Part shown: in pieces, positions 16,974 to 25,506 of the stretch
Layout: each line of letters begins with the position of its first letter
How positions within the stretch are numbered: the stretch's first letter is position 1
Assembly (NCBI GenBank): GCA_028280405.1
Contig: JANQLW010000015.1
Span: 1-32,947, forward strand
DNA from: Bacteroidales bacterium
GTDB taxonomy: Bacteria; Bacteroidota; Bacteroidia; Bacteroidales; GCA-2711565
Direction of reading: 5' to 3'
Length of the DNA stretch: 32,947 bases
The notes under the pieces: generated by a model
Told to the model about the DNA's origin: nothing
What the model saw: the letters and a program-made list of their open reading frames with translations, nothing else
Databases searched by the model: none
Program-made: the position numbers and the translations under genes

Positions 16974-17022
16974 ATTAAAATCTTTTTAGATATTTGTTAT
17001 ATAATAACACAACATTTTTCAT

Positions 17023-17631
17023 ATGAAAACTTTCAAAAACAAAATTTTAGCAGTCATACTAATTTGTATATTATGTATACCTGCAACAGCTTCAGACAAA
17101 CTATTCAGAATTGGAGCTAAAATAGGCTTTCCCAATGTCATATCTGTTAATTCGGAATATGTCTTGCCCATATTAAAACACAGGGTAGCGCCTATGATTG
17201 ATTTCTCGGATTTTTCAATTACTATTGAAGATGTAAAATCGAGTTTTACTTATTTTGAAGCAGGCCTTAATATCTATTTAATGCCAAAAGGAAAAGGCCT
17301 GTACGCTAATTTCAGCCATATTAATATGAAAACAGAGCTTGAATACAGTGACCTGACTTCCGAAGGAAGTACACCCGGATTAACAAATGGTACGGCATCT
17401 ACGGAAGTAAAACTAAAAAGTTTTTCAGCAAAGTTTGGAGGGAAATTTGGAGGAACCTTCTACGTTCGTCCTGAAGTTGGTTTTGTTTTTAGCCCTTTAG
17501 ATAAAGACATTATAATTAATGCAACATTTGATAATAACGGAACTGTATATCAGGAAACCCAAACTGAGGAAATACCTTCCGTATTAAGAGGTTCTCTGAT
17601 TTTCAGTCTGGGTTTTGGATTTGCATTTTGA
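17023..17631 (+). CDS. Small predicted outer-membrane protein
   Basis: A 202-residue secreted protein with a signal peptide of about 23 residues (ending PATAS). The mature part has alternating strands, such as FRIGAKIGF, YFEAGLNIYLM, LYANFSHINMKTELEY, FSAKFGGKFGGTFYVRPEVGFVF, and the final LIFSLGFGFAF ending in Phe, as barrel proteins do. No named family was recognised. It stands alone between two terminators. No good TAnnTTTG box was found; GATATTTG at 16989-16996 comes close. Confidence 0.65.
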   Translation: MKTFKNKILAVILICILCIPATASDKLFRIGAKIGFPNVISVNSEYVLPILKHRVAPMIDFSDFSITIEDVKSSFTYFEAGLNIYLMPKGKGLYANFSHINMKTELEYSDLTSEGSTPGLTNGTASTEVKLKSFSAKFGGKFGGTFYVRPEVGFVFSPLDKDIIINATFDNNGTVYQETQTEEIPSVLRGSLIFSLGFGFAF

Positions 17632-17660
17632 TCATTTAATTTGTCCTCATTATAAATTAA

Positions 17661-17688
17661 GCCTCTTGTTTTCAAGGGGCTTTTTTTT
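17661..17688 (+). terminator. Intrinsic terminator after the small outer-membrane protein
   Basis: GCCTCTTG (17661-17668) pairs with CAAGGGGC (17673-17680) around a TTTT loop, with one G-U pair, followed by eight T. It begins 29 bases after the stop codon. Confidence 0.85.
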
Positions 17689-17702
17689 CTCAAATTAATC
17701 AA

Positions 17703-17710
17703 TATTTTTG
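17703..17710 (+). promoter_or_regulatory. Putative -7 box for the methyltransferase
   Basis: TATTTTTG matches TAnnTTTG, 26 bases before the ATG at 17737 and just after the preceding terminator. No -33 TTG is evident. Confidence 0.45.
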
Positions 17711-17736
17711 TGTTCAGAATTTAAGGATATGATGGT

Positions 17737-18351
17737 ATGAATGTAAAAACACATTGGGATAAAATCTATAGTAAGCATAGCTTTGATCAGTTAGCATCGT
17801 TTCAGCCTTCTCATAAATTAAGTCTGGAACTAATTGAAACCTCAGGTTTAAGCAAAAACATTAAAATCATAGATATAGGTGGTGGAGATGCCATATTTGC
17901 TGAGCTGCTTTTGGATAAGGGTTATACTGATATCACTATCTTAGAATTATCGGATGAAGCAATAAAAAAAGCTAAAGCCAGATTAGGAGATAAAGCCAAT
18001 TCTATTAAATGGATACAAGGAAATGTTTTGGACTTTTCAGCATTTGAAGAATATGATTTCTGGCATGACCGTGCAGCATTTCATTTCCTTACAAAATTTG
18101 AGGACATCCAAAAATATAAAAAAGTAGTACAAGATTCATTAAAGCAAAAGGGTAAAATTATGCTCGCAACATTTTCCGAATTAGGGCCGGAGGAATGTTC
18201 AGGACTTCCTGTGACGCAATATTCAGAATCTAATTTAATGAAATTATTTGCTCCCGAATTACATATGATCCGTTGGCAATATTACGACCATGTCACTCCC
18301 GGAAAAATTAAACAAAATTATATTTACAGTTGTTTTTCCAAGCCTGTTTAG
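17737..18351 (+). CDS. Class I SAM-dependent methyltransferase
   Basis: A 204-residue enzyme that would transfer a methyl group from S-adenosylmethionine. Motif I is IIDIGGGDAIFAELLL (from about residue 46), the acidic residue ending beta strand 2 is in ITILELSD, motif II-like IKWIQGNVLDF follows at about 88, and the DFWHDRAAFHFL stretch (about 107) is typical of the thiopurine/small-molecule methyltransferase-like group that begins HWDKIYSKH. The acceptor substrate is unknown. It appears to be a single gene. It faces the hemolysin III-type gene, with 71 bases between the two stops and no clear terminator between them. Confidence 0.85.
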   Translation: MNVKTHWDKIYSKHSFDQLASFQPSHKLSLELIETSGLSKNIKIIDIGGGDAIFAELLLDKGYTDITILELSDEAIKKAKARLGDKANSIKWIQGNVLDFSAFEEYDFWHDRAAFHFLTKFEDIQKYKKVVQDSLKQKGKIMLATFSELGPEECSGLPVTQYSESNLMKLFAPELHMIRWQYYDHVTPGKIKQNYIYSCFSKPV

Positions 18352-18422
18352 TTTAACTGATTAGATGAAAACATATACCCGAAGCAAACGGGAATTCAGC
18401 ATAAAAAAATACCAGTCAGATT

Positions 18423-19061
18423 TTATATAACAAAATTCAGGAAGGCAAAAAAATGACAAATACTGCCTCCTAAAACAAATAAATGAAATACAAGATGGCC
18501 GAAAGGCCATTCTTTTTTTATATAAAAAATAATGCCCGAAGAATAAGACAAAACTCCTGCCAGTAAGAAATACAAGGAAGTAGCAGGTACATTTCTTAAC
18601 AGAGGAACAATTAAAGCTATTACCAACCATCCCATTAAGAAGTACATCCATGCCGATAGTTTCCTATACTTTTGTTGATAGAAAAAAACTTTAAACAATA
18701 CTCCGGAAATTGCCAATCCCCAGATCAGGCCAAACATTGTCCAGCCCAAAACACCTCTTAATGATACAAGAGCTACAGGAGTGTAAGTTCCGGCAATCAA
18801 TAAATAAATGGCAGAATGATCAAATCTGTTCAATCTATATTTTGTTCTCGGGTTTTTAGCAGCATGAAATAATGTAGAAGCCACATAAAGGATGATCATA
18901 CTAACACCAAAAATTGCAAAACTTACGATATGCCAGGCATCTTCATTTATTGCAGAAAATACAACCAACAAAGTAACTCCGGCAATTGCCAGTAATATTC
19001 CAATCCCATGAGACAGACTATTAAGAATTTCCTCGATTCGCTTTAGCTTTTTCGGAGTCAT
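18423..19061 (-). CDS. Hemolysin III / PAQR family membrane protein
   Basis: A 212-residue integral membrane protein with seven predicted helices, of the hemolysin III (YqfA, PAQR-like) family. Conserved family features are visible: EEILNSLSHGIG near the N-terminus, YVASTLFHAAK in helix 2, RFDHSAIYLLIAGTYTP in helix 3 and WPFGHLVFHLFVLGGSICHFFA in helix 7. The Ser, Asp and the three His residues form the zinc site described for PAQR proteins. Despite the name, haemolysis is not the likely role; membrane-lipid homeostasis is the usual suggestion. Its start faces the repeat-containing 372-bp intergenic region. Confidence 0.9.
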   Translation of the reverse strand: MTPKKLKRIEEILNSLSHGIGILLAIAGVTLLVVFSAINEDAWHIVSFAIFGVSMIILYVASTLFHAAKNPRTKYRLNRFDHSAIYLLIAGTYTPVALVSLRGVLGWTMFGLIWGLAISGVLFKVFFYQQKYRKLSAWMYFLMGWLVIALIVPLLRNVPATSLYFLLAGVLSYSSGIIFYIKKEWPFGHLVFHLFVLGGSICHFFAFLNFVI

Positions 19062-19434
19062 GATTAAAGATATTCATTTTAAATGAATTAGGGAAGCAAT
19101 GAATCAGGGAAGCAATCCTATTATTTCTATGAATACCTAAAATATTAAAGACTTAGAGGCCTTGAATTGAAGAAAGGATTGCTTCCCTAGGGCTGTGGAT
19201 TCATTCGTTAATCGGTGTTCGTTATTCCATATTCATGGGTACACGGTAGCTGCAGAAAGGAACTTGCGCTAATCTTAATAAACCCGGCTTAGACCGAACT
19301 CACCTTAAGGTAGTAAACTTTTAATAATTATTTAATCAGATCGTAAAAAGATCACATAAATATTCACTAGTTTTGCAAAAAATTCAGGCATGAAACTCCT
19401 GACTCCGATCTAACTCACTTAACAACATTGTTTA
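19062..19434. repeat. Intergenic region with inverted and dispersed repeats
   Basis: No gene is seen in these 372 bases. AGGGAAGCAATCCT at 19106-19119 is perfectly inverted at 19175-19188, and a shorter direct copy, GGGAAGCAAT, begins at 19091. TGGGTACACGGTAGCTGCAG at 19236-19255 is a partial copy of the outer arm of the 363-700 element. CACCTTAAGGTAG lies further on. The last 70 bases hold the pyruvate kinase promoter. Confidence 0.65.
19368..19375 (+). promoter_or_regulatory. Putative -7 box for pyruvate kinase
   Basis: TAGTTTTG matches TAnnTTTG and is 59 bases upstream of the ATG at 19435, which leaves a leader of about 50 bases. No -33 TTG is evident. Confidence 0.45.
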
Positions 19435-20850
19435 ATGCAAAAGAAAACTAAGATCATAGCTACTATTTCCGATTTAAAGTGTGATGTTGAATTTATTCGT
19501 TCGCTCTATAAAGCCGGGATGAATGTGGTACGATTAAATACTGCACACCAAACTCCCGAACAATCGGAAAAAGTGATCAAAAATATTCGTGAAGTTTCTG
19601 ATAAGATCCCTATTTTAATTGACACTAAAGGTCCTGAAGTGAGGACTGCAAATTATACTTCCTCCCTTGAGCTTAAAACCGGAGAAGTCGTTAAGGTTAA
19701 CGGAAACAATGATTCTAAGCTCAGCAAGGACAATATATCCTTTAATTATTCAGGATATGTAAATGATCTAAGTATTGGAAATACTATTTTAATCGATGAC
19801 GGAGAAATTGAATTTGAAGTTATTGACAAAAATGAAAAAGAATTAATTTGTGAAGTAAAAAATAACGGAACCTTAAAAAAGAATAAAAGTGTAAATACCC
19901 CTTCTGTTCAAATCAAGCTTCCTTCATTGAGTAAGAAAGATCTTCAATTTATAGATTTTGCAATTGATAACAACATAGACTTTATAGCACACTCATTTGT
20001 TAGAAGAAAAGAAGATTTACTTGCCATTCAATCCATTCTTGATAAAAAGAGCAGCCGCATTAAGTTGATTGCAAAAATTGAAAACAAGGAAGGTGTTGAT
20101 AATATAGACGAAATTTTAGACCACGCTTATGGTATCATGGTTGCCCGTGGCGATTTGGCCATTGAAATTCCGCAAAAGAAAATTCCAATCATTCAAAAAC
20201 AAATTACGGATAAATGTATTCGTAAACGTAAGCCTGTAATTATAGCAACCCAAATGTTGCATACAATGATTGACCATCCTCGTCCAACCCGCGCTGAAGT
20301 CAGTGATATTGCAAATGCAGTTTATGATGGAACAGATGCTATGATGCTTAGTGGTGAAACAGCTTACGGGGATTATCCTTTAGAAGCTGTAAAAGTGATG
20401 GTTGAAACAGCCATGGAAATTGAAGCCACAAAAATTGAATATAACGATATTCCGGTTGTTGTTATAAACAACGAAATTTCGGCATTTCTGGCTCGTTCTT
20501 CCGTGATCGCTTCCAAAGAATTATCATCAAAAGCCATTATTGCTGATTCTACTTCAGGAAGAACAATTAGAAGTTTAGCTGCATACAGAGGTGATAATAT
20601 TATTTATGCAATGTGCTACGATAAGAGAATTATGCGTGAACTGGCATTATCATATGGTGTTCAGGCAAACTTTATCAAACCGGTTAAAAGTTCCGATGAG
20701 TTTATCTGCAATTCGTTAAATCTTTTATCAGGAAAAGAATTGCTCAAGCCATCTGATATGGTTGTTATTCTTGCAGGTAATTTTGGCCCTACAGCCGGAG
20801 CCTCATTTATTGAAATTTCATCAGTAGAGAATTTACTAACCAAGTGCTAA
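19435..20850 (+). CDS. pyk: Pyruvate kinase
   Basis: A 471-residue glycolytic enzyme converting phosphoenolpyruvate and ADP to pyruvate and ATP. The N-terminal barrel begins TKIIATISD, followed by AGMNVVRLNTAH; the usual NFSH is NTAH here, as I recall for Bacteroides-type enzymes. ILIDTKGPEVRT is intact. The B domain spans about 70-170. The active-site signature IKLIAKIENKEGVDNI has Lys214 and Glu216, and VARGDLAIEIP gives the Mg2+ and substrate loop. The C-terminal regulatory domain runs from about 340. The length is normal for this subgroup. Nothing in the surrounding genes is glycolytic, so it is probably a stand-alone unit. Confidence 0.95.
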   Translation: MQKKTKIIATISDLKCDVEFIRSLYKAGMNVVRLNTAHQTPEQSEKVIKNIREVSDKIPILIDTKGPEVRTANYTSSLELKTGEVVKVNGNNDSKLSKDNISFNYSGYVNDLSIGNTILIDDGEIEFEVIDKNEKELICEVKNNGTLKKNKSVNTPSVQIKLPSLSKKDLQFIDFAIDNNIDFIAHSFVRRKEDLLAIQSILDKKSSRIKLIAKIENKEGVDNIDEILDHAYGIMVARGDLAIEIPQKKIPIIQKQITDKCIRKRKPVIIATQMLHTMIDHPRPTRAEVSDIANAVYDGTDAMMLSGETAYGDYPLEAVKVMVETAMEIEATKIEYNDIPVVVINNEISAFLARSSVIASKELSSKAIIADSTSGRTIRSLAAYRGDNIIYAMCYDKRIMRELALSYGVQANFIKPVKSSDEFICNSLNLLSGKELLKPSDMVVILAGNFGPTAGASFIEISSVENLLTKC

Positions 20851-20914
20851 AAAATAAATCGTTAAATATTATTAATATTTAGCTACATATTTTTAATTCT
20901 TGTATCTTTTAATT

Positions 20915-20922
20915 TACTTTTG
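20915..20922 (+). promoter_or_regulatory. Putative -7 box for the TPR gene
   Basis: TACTTTTG matches TAnnTTTG and lies 29 bases before the ATG at 20952. A TTG at 20900-20902 is too close to serve as a standard -33 element. Confidence 0.45.
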
Positions 20923-20951
20923 TTTAAAAAATTGATTAAACAGTTCAAGGA

Positions 20952-22898
20952 ATGAAAAGAGGGTGTAGCCTGCGATTGATTTTATTTCTAATCATTTTAA
21001 GTATATCTTTTAATCTTTCGGCCCAGTATAAAAATTACTTTCTGGAAGCAGGCCGTAATGCACTTATCAATGATCAGTATGTAAAGGCTATTGAATTGCT
21101 CAATATGGAGCTTAAACTGGAGCCAAAATCTCACAGGGCCTATTTTCTAAGAGGAATTGCCAAATATTATCTGGATGACTATTTAGGAGCAGAACAAGAT
21201 TATACCAAAGTAATCGAGATGGCTCCTTATTTTACAGATGCCTATTTCAACAGAGCAGGAATCAGAAGCCAGTTAAAAAAATATGAAGCATCCTTGGAAG
21301 ACTTCTCTGAAGCTATTCGTCAGGATTCAAGTAATCCACGTGTATATTTCGGCAGGGCTCAAACTTATCTGAATTTAAAAAAATATAAAGAAGCCATAGC
21401 GGATTGCAACAAAACAATCTCATTGAACCTTTCCCTGGAAAATGTTTATATTCTCAGAGGTACAGCTAAAGCAGGAGATGAACAATATGAAGAAGCTTTA
21501 AAAGATATAAACAAGGCGATCAACCATAACGATAGAAATATCATTAGTTTGGTTCAACGAGGGAATATCTATTCTGAACTGAAACAATATGATAAAGCGT
21601 TAACTGATTTAAATAAGGTGCTAAGCCTTGATTCGTTAAATTCTTATGCTATGTTTAGCAGGGCCTTGATTTATATGAAGCAGAATAAAACGAGTGAAGC
21701 TCTTAAAGATTTAAATAAAGTAACCCGTTTATCTCCTTACAATTCATACGCTTATTACAACCGTGCTATTCTTCATCAAAATATCGGAAAAAAGCAAGAA
21801 GCTTTACTGGATTTCAATGCAGTTATAAAATTGAACCCTGAAAATATCATGAGTTATTTTTACAGGGGTTTAATTCATGCAGAATTGAAGCAATTCGAAA
21901 AGGCTGAGGAAGATTTCACCAAAACGATGGAGCTTTTCCCCCAATACACAGCTGCTTACGTAGAACGTTCGAGAGTAAGGCGTGAAATGAAAAAAGAAAA
22001 AGCAGCCTACGACGATTACTTGAAAGCAGAAGAACTTAATAAAAGCGGTGGTGTAAAAGAAATTCCGAGAACCAAAGAAATGGCGGAATATTTACTGAAT
22101 ATTGTCAGCCTCAGCGGTTCTTTTGAAGATAGTGAAAGTTTAAAGCTTGTTCAGAATCAAATTACCAGAATAGAACTCACTCCTCCTTATGAAGTAACAA
22201 TGAATCCTCAGAATCATGATTTCCCCAGATATTATGATGCCTTCAATAAAAAAGGATATTTTGCAGCTGTGATCTGTTTTACAAATGAAAAATCTGAAAC
22301 TGATTTTAATGAGGGCATGAGCCAAATTAAAATGTTAAACAGCGAACATAAAAATAAAAAGGATGCTCACTATTATTATAAGCGAGCGCTTATTAATGCT
22401 TCAATCGAATATTACAACCAGGCATTCGCTGACTTCGACAGCTGTTTAAGTATTGATAAAAACTATGTTTTAGCATATTACAGCCGTGCCAGGGTAAGGC
22501 ATGAATTGATTGACTTTCTGGAGTCTATTAATAACTTCGACAACAAAATAACTATTGGAAATAAAAACCAGGTTCAACAAAAAATAGTACATAAAGAACA
22601 CACACTGGACAAAGTCATCCTTGATTATAATAGAGCCATAAAACTAGATCCGGAATTTACTTATGCCATTTATAACAGGGCATTTGTAAAAGCTTTACAA
22701 CAAAAACTCAATCAGGCAATCGATGATTTAACAAAAGTTATAGAACAAAAGCCAAACTTTTCGGAGGCTTATTACAACAGGGGACTGATGCTCATTTATC
22801 TAAAAGAAAAAGACTTGGGTTGTCAAGATTTAAGTCGGGCCGGGGAATTAGGTTTAAGTGCCTCTTACAGCCTTTTAAAAAGATATTGCTCTAAATAA
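20952..22898 (+). CDS. Secreted tetratricopeptide-repeat protein
   Basis: A 648-residue protein with a signal peptide (about 1-24, ending LSAQ) and two blocks of TPR helices. The first block (about residues 28-370) has roughly ten 34-residue units with the usual pattern, such as AYFLRGIAKYYLDDYLGAEQD and YYNRAILHQNIGKKQEALLDF. A non-TPR stretch at about 372-465 (with ITRIELTPPYEVTM and YFAAVICFTNE) interrupts them. The second block (about 467-640) resumes, with an insert around residues 530-550. TPR proteins serve as protein-binding scaffolds; the partner is unknown. The last eight bases overlap the convergent pabC gene. Confidence 0.85.
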   Translation: MKRGCSLRLILFLIILSISFNLSAQYKNYFLEAGRNALINDQYVKAIELLNMELKLEPKSHRAYFLRGIAKYYLDDYLGAEQDYTKVIEMAPYFTDAYFNRAGIRSQLKKYEASLEDFSEAIRQDSSNPRVYFGRAQTYLNLKKYKEAIADCNKTISLNLSLENVYILRGTAKAGDEQYEEALKDINKAINHNDRNIISLVQRGNIYSELKQYDKALTDLNKVLSLDSLNSYAMFSRALIYMKQNKTSEALKDLNKVTRLSPYNSYAYYNRAILHQNIGKKQEALLDFNAVIKLNPENIMSYFYRGLIHAELKQFEKAEEDFTKTMELFPQYTAAYVERSRVRREMKKEKAAYDDYLKAEELNKSGGVKEIPRTKEMAEYLLNIVSLSGSFEDSESLKLVQNQITRIELTPPYEVTMNPQNHDFPRYYDAFNKKGYFAAVICFTNEKSETDFNEGMSQIKMLNSEHKNKKDAHYYYKRALINASIEYYNQAFADFDSCLSIDKNYVLAYYSRARVRHELIDFLESINNFDNKITIGNKNQVQQKIVHKEHTLDKVILDYNRAIKLDPEFTYAIYNRAFVKALQQKLNQAIDDLTKVIEQKPNFSEAYYNRGLMLIYLKEKDLGCQDLSRAGELGLSASYSLLKRYCSK

Positions 22899-23484
22899 GT
22901 ACATTATTTATCTCTACTTCAATTTTATCTTCAAAATCAAGCATTGCATTTACCAGTGCCAGTTTCCTATACTTTTTAAGATCATGCGTAAAGACAGGTT
23001 TTTCAATAATGATTTTTTCTTTCAACAAATAATGCCTTTGGATACCTTTTAACAAAGGTCTATCAGGTGTGATCCAATCCTTGCCATCGAAGAATAACAA
23101 ATTGGCATAAGAAGCATCTGTAAGTTCATTATTCCTTACAATAATAATGTCGTCTGCCTTATCATTTTCAGATTGCAATTGTATTATACTATTCCTGTTT
23201 TCCCATTTGTAAGTATAATCAATATCAGCATGGACCAATTGTAAAGTTTGTATTTTTTTTGGATGATAAGGCAATAACTCACATTTTAAAATTCGTTCTT
23301 TATAAATGATTTTGCATTTATACCAGCCATCTGCAGGAATATGCATACTTTTTAGGATACTCTTTAAGTCCGGAGCCTTTATATGGAAGTTATCCATACA
23401 GGATTTATCCATCCTTTGCTGATGAAGATCCAAATGATAAATATTACCATTTTTAATTTTTATGGTTTCCAGTAAATGGGACAT
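22891..23484 (-). CDS. pabC: Aminotransferase class IV, probable aminodeoxychorismate lyase
   Basis: A 197-residue PLP-dependent enzyme of fold type IV. In the context of pabB and pabA it most likely converts 4-amino-4-deoxychorismate to p-aminobenzoate and pyruvate for folate synthesis. YKWENR at 92-97 places the PLP lysine at 93. NNELTDASYANLLFFDG at about 118-134 has the conserved Glu120 and the strand that follows. TPDRPLLKGIQR at 139-150 matches the phosphate-binding part. It is shorter than the usual 270-290 residues; the first part of the small domain is reduced, which I recall for Bacteroidota PabC-like proteins. It overlaps pabB by 32 bases, so the pair is co-translated. Confidence 0.8.
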   Translation of the reverse strand: MSHLLETIKIKNGNIYHLDLHQQRMDKSCMDNFHIKAPDLKSILKSMHIPADGWYKCKIIYKERILKCELLPYHPKKIQTLQLVHADIDYTYKWENRNSIIQLQSENDKADDIIIVRNNELTDASYANLLFFDGKDWITPDRPLLKGIQRHYLLKEKIIIEKPVFTHDLKKYRKLALVNAMLDFEDKIEVEINNVLI

Positions 23485-24442
23485 AAACTTTATTACATAA
23501 TTCTTCGTATTCTTCTTTTACATTGCTCATTGCAGTAATGCCGCCTCCCGCTTTAAAGACTAATCTACCATTTTGGTTTTCTATATAGCGAATCATTACA
23601 GCACTTTCCAGGTTTCGTCCATCAAATACACCAAATATTCCGGTATAATATGATCTGTCATACTGTTCAATTTCCAGTATACTATTTACAGTCATTAGTT
23701 TGGGAGCTCCACAAATAGAACCCGCCGGTATAAGTTTTGAAATTATCGTCCCGATTCTTGCCGGATAATTCGTTTCAAGTTCACCTTCTATTTCCGAACT
23801 AATTTGCAGTAACTCTCCCCTATTTGTACAAACCCGGTCAACATACCGGAATCGCTTTACTCTTACTTTTTTTGCCACTATGCTCAAATCATTCCGGATT
23901 AAATCCACAATCGTATTATGTTCTGCAAACTCTTTAGGGCTATCCAGTATTCGTTTTTCAGCATTCTCGACTTTGGCATCAATCGTTCCTTTCATTGGAT
24001 AGGATGATATTTTTCCGTCTTGTATTCTCACAAATATTTCAGGCGAAAAACATACGAACATATTTTTATATAATAAACGGAACATGGATTTACTATGTGA
24101 ATAAATCTGCTTTAAGTTCAGATTGGTTTTGATTTCCGCAGGCATCGTTAAGTTTAAAAGATAGGTATCGCCATGATTTAAACAGTTTTGAACTTTTTGA
24201 AACCTATTATTATAATCTTCAAATTTGGGGAATTTAGGATTAAACTCTATAGCATCAGGTAGTTCTTCCATATCAGGCTGAACCGTTTTTTTACCCGGAA
24301 CCTCGAAAAAAACATTTTCAGGCAATTCAGTTAATGGAAATGCAAGTGGCTTCTTTTGTTCAAAATCAATAACAAACAGAAACGGGATACCTTCTTTTCC
24401 CCATTGATTTAATTTTTCAAAATATGTTTCGTTACTTTGCAA
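23453..24442 (-). CDS. pabB: Aminodeoxychorismate synthase component I
   Basis: A 329-residue chorismate-binding enzyme which, with PabA, makes 4-amino-4-deoxychorismate. The sequence is short at the N-terminus compared with 450-residue PabB or TrpE and is mostly the catalytic domain. PMKGT at residues 149-153 has Lys151 in the position that separates PabB (K) from anthranilate synthase TrpE (A), supporting the PabB call. NTIVDLIRNDLS, AGSICGAPKL, YTGIFGV and AGGGITAMSNVKEEYEE are the remaining conserved blocks. The start is TTG, since no ATG lies in frame before residue 100. A CAAAGATA sequence at 24470-24477 reads as TATCTTTG, a -7 box, on this strand. The divergent pabA is 78 bases away. 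Confidence 0.9.
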   Translation of the reverse strand: MQSNETYFEKLNQWGKEGIPFLFVIDFEQKKPLAFPLTELPENVFFEVPGKKTVQPDMEELPDAIEFNPKFPKFEDYNNRFQKVQNCLNHGDTYLLNLTMPAEIKTNLNLKQIYSHSKSMFRLLYKNMFVCFSPEIFVRIQDGKISSYPMKGTIDAKVENAEKRILDSPKEFAEHNTIVDLIRNDLSIVAKKVRVKRFRYVDRVCTNRGELLQISSEIEGELETNYPARIGTIISKLIPAGSICGAPKLMTVNSILEIEQYDRSYYTGIFGVFDGRNLESAVMIRYIENQNGRLVFKAGGGITAMSNVKEEYEELCNKVYVPFTGNHKN

Positions 24443-24469
24443 TCCGGATGATAATTAAAGTTTCATCAG

Positions 24470-24477
24470 CAAAGATA
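24470..24477 (-). promoter_or_regulatory. Putative -7 box for pabB-pabC
   Basis: On the minus strand this reads TATCTTTG, matching TAnnTTTG, 27 bases before the TTG start at 24442. It lies in the 78-base region shared with the divergent pabA. Confidence 0.5.
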
Positions 24478-24520
24478 TAAAAAGGCTTAGTCTGATTAAA
24501 ATTATAAAAAGCTTTATAGA

Positions 24521-25087
24521 TTGAAACTACTTATTGTTGATAATAATGATTCATTTACCTATAATCTGGTTCAAATCGTAGAAGAATCGGGCTTATCTAC
24601 CTATGATGTGATTGCTCATAATCAGATTCAACTGGAAGAAGTAAGGAAGTATGATAAAATCCTTTTTTCTCCGGGCCCTTCATTGCCTGACGACTTTCCA
24701 GTTATGAAAAAAATACTGGATCATTATGGAAAAGAAAAAAGTATTTTAGGGATATGTATGGGCTTGCAGGCTATTTCGGAATATTTTGGGGGAAAGTTAT
24801 TTAACCTTGAAGAAGTGGTACATGGCAGAAAAAGGATAAATCATATTTTGGAAGATGATTTATTATTTGAAGGCTTAGATAAATCTTTCTATGTTGGCCT
24901 CTATCATTCCTGGGCTGTTTCCGATGAAAATTTCCCGGATTGCCTGGAGATAACTTCCAGATCAGAGCTTGGAACAATTATGTCGGTAAGACATAAAGAA
25001 TACAATATCCGGGGAGTTCAATTTCATCCTGAATCTATTATTACAGAAGTTGGGGAAGATATTATTAAGAACTGGTTAAAAAACTAA
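24521..25087 (+). CDS. pabA: Glutamine amidotransferase, aminodeoxychorismate/anthranilate component II
   Basis: A 188-residue class I glutamine amidotransferase supplying ammonia to PabB. The start LLIVDNNDSFTYNL is the family signature. FSPGPSLPDDFP gives the oxyanion loop, GICMGLQAISE places the nucleophile Cys79, and GVQFHPESI places His169 and Glu171. The full catalytic triad is therefore present. PabA and TrpG cannot be separated from sequence alone, and such proteins may serve both. The neighbour pabB favours PabA. The start is TTG; the following residues match the usual N-terminus, so this start is well supported. The next gene begins two bases after the stop. Confidence 0.9.
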   Translation: MKLLIVDNNDSFTYNLVQIVEESGLSTYDVIAHNQIQLEEVRKYDKILFSPGPSLPDDFPVMKKILDHYGKEKSILGICMGLQAISEYFGGKLFNLEEVVHGRKRINHILEDDLLFEGLDKSFYVGLYHSWAVSDENFPDCLEITSRSELGTIMSVRHKEYNIRGVQFHPESIITEVGEDIIKNWLKN

Positions 25088-25089
25088 TT

Positions 25090-25296
25090 ATGGAATTCAA
25101 ACTTGAAAATCAGGAGTATATAGAACTCATGAAGCTTTTAAAGCTTATGGGGCTCGTTGATACTGGTGGTGAGGCTAAGCTTTGCATTGACAATGGAGAA
25201 GTAAAAGTAAATGGAAAAGTTGAATTCCGAAGGAGAAATAAGATCAGATCGGGATTTGTGGTTGAGTTTGCCGGCCAGAAGATAAAAGTAAAGTAG
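25090..25296 (+). CDS. S4-domain RNA-binding protein, YbcJ/RlbA-like
   Basis: A 68-residue protein consisting almost only of an S4 RNA-binding fold: YIELMKLLKLMGLVDTGGEAKLCIDNGEVKVNGKVEFRRRNKIRSGFVV. This corresponds to the YbcJ family. It begins two bases after the pabA stop codon, so it is probably co-transcribed and translationally coupled with pabA. The RNA target is unknown; heat-shock-like Hsp15 and S4-like proteins of the same fold bind ribosomal RNA. Confidence 0.85.
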   Translation: MEFKLENQEYIELMKLLKLMGLVDTGGEAKLCIDNGEVKVNGKVEFRRRNKIRSGFVVEFAGQKIKVK

Positions 25297-25327
25297 AAGC
25301 TTATTTGTTTTTAAAGCTGTCGAAAGG

Positions 25328-25445
25328 CATCTCGACTTCGCTATGCTGCGCTCGATGACCCACAGGTCGCTGAGCTTGCCGAAGCGCATCTTGGCTTCGT
25401 TGCGCTGCACTCGATGACCAACTCGGTTGCTGGTTTGTCGAAGTA
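25328..25445. repeat. Two tandem 59-bp repeats
   Basis: Units at 25328-25386 and 25387-25445 are imperfect direct copies sharing CATCT, CTTCG, CTGC, CTCGATGACC and GTCGAAG-like ends. The DNA is noticeably more GC-rich than its surroundings. GCTGAGCTTGCCGAAG (25369-25384) is, in inverted form and with one mismatch, the motif CTTCGACAAGCTCAGC at 32799-32814. This identifies a dispersed intergenic repeat that is common in Bacteroidota genomes. There is no gene here. Confidence 0.75.
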
Positions 25446-25506
25446 TAACTCTTGACAGGCCGTGTTTTAGTTCGTAACTTAAATAGGAATCTTAATCTCT
25501 TAAATT

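Noticed and set aside
19481-19550. NTAH in place of NFSH in pyruvate kinase as a loss of an active-site residue
   Set aside because: The remaining catalytic blocks are intact and this variant is, as I recall, usual for Bacteroides-type pyruvate kinases.
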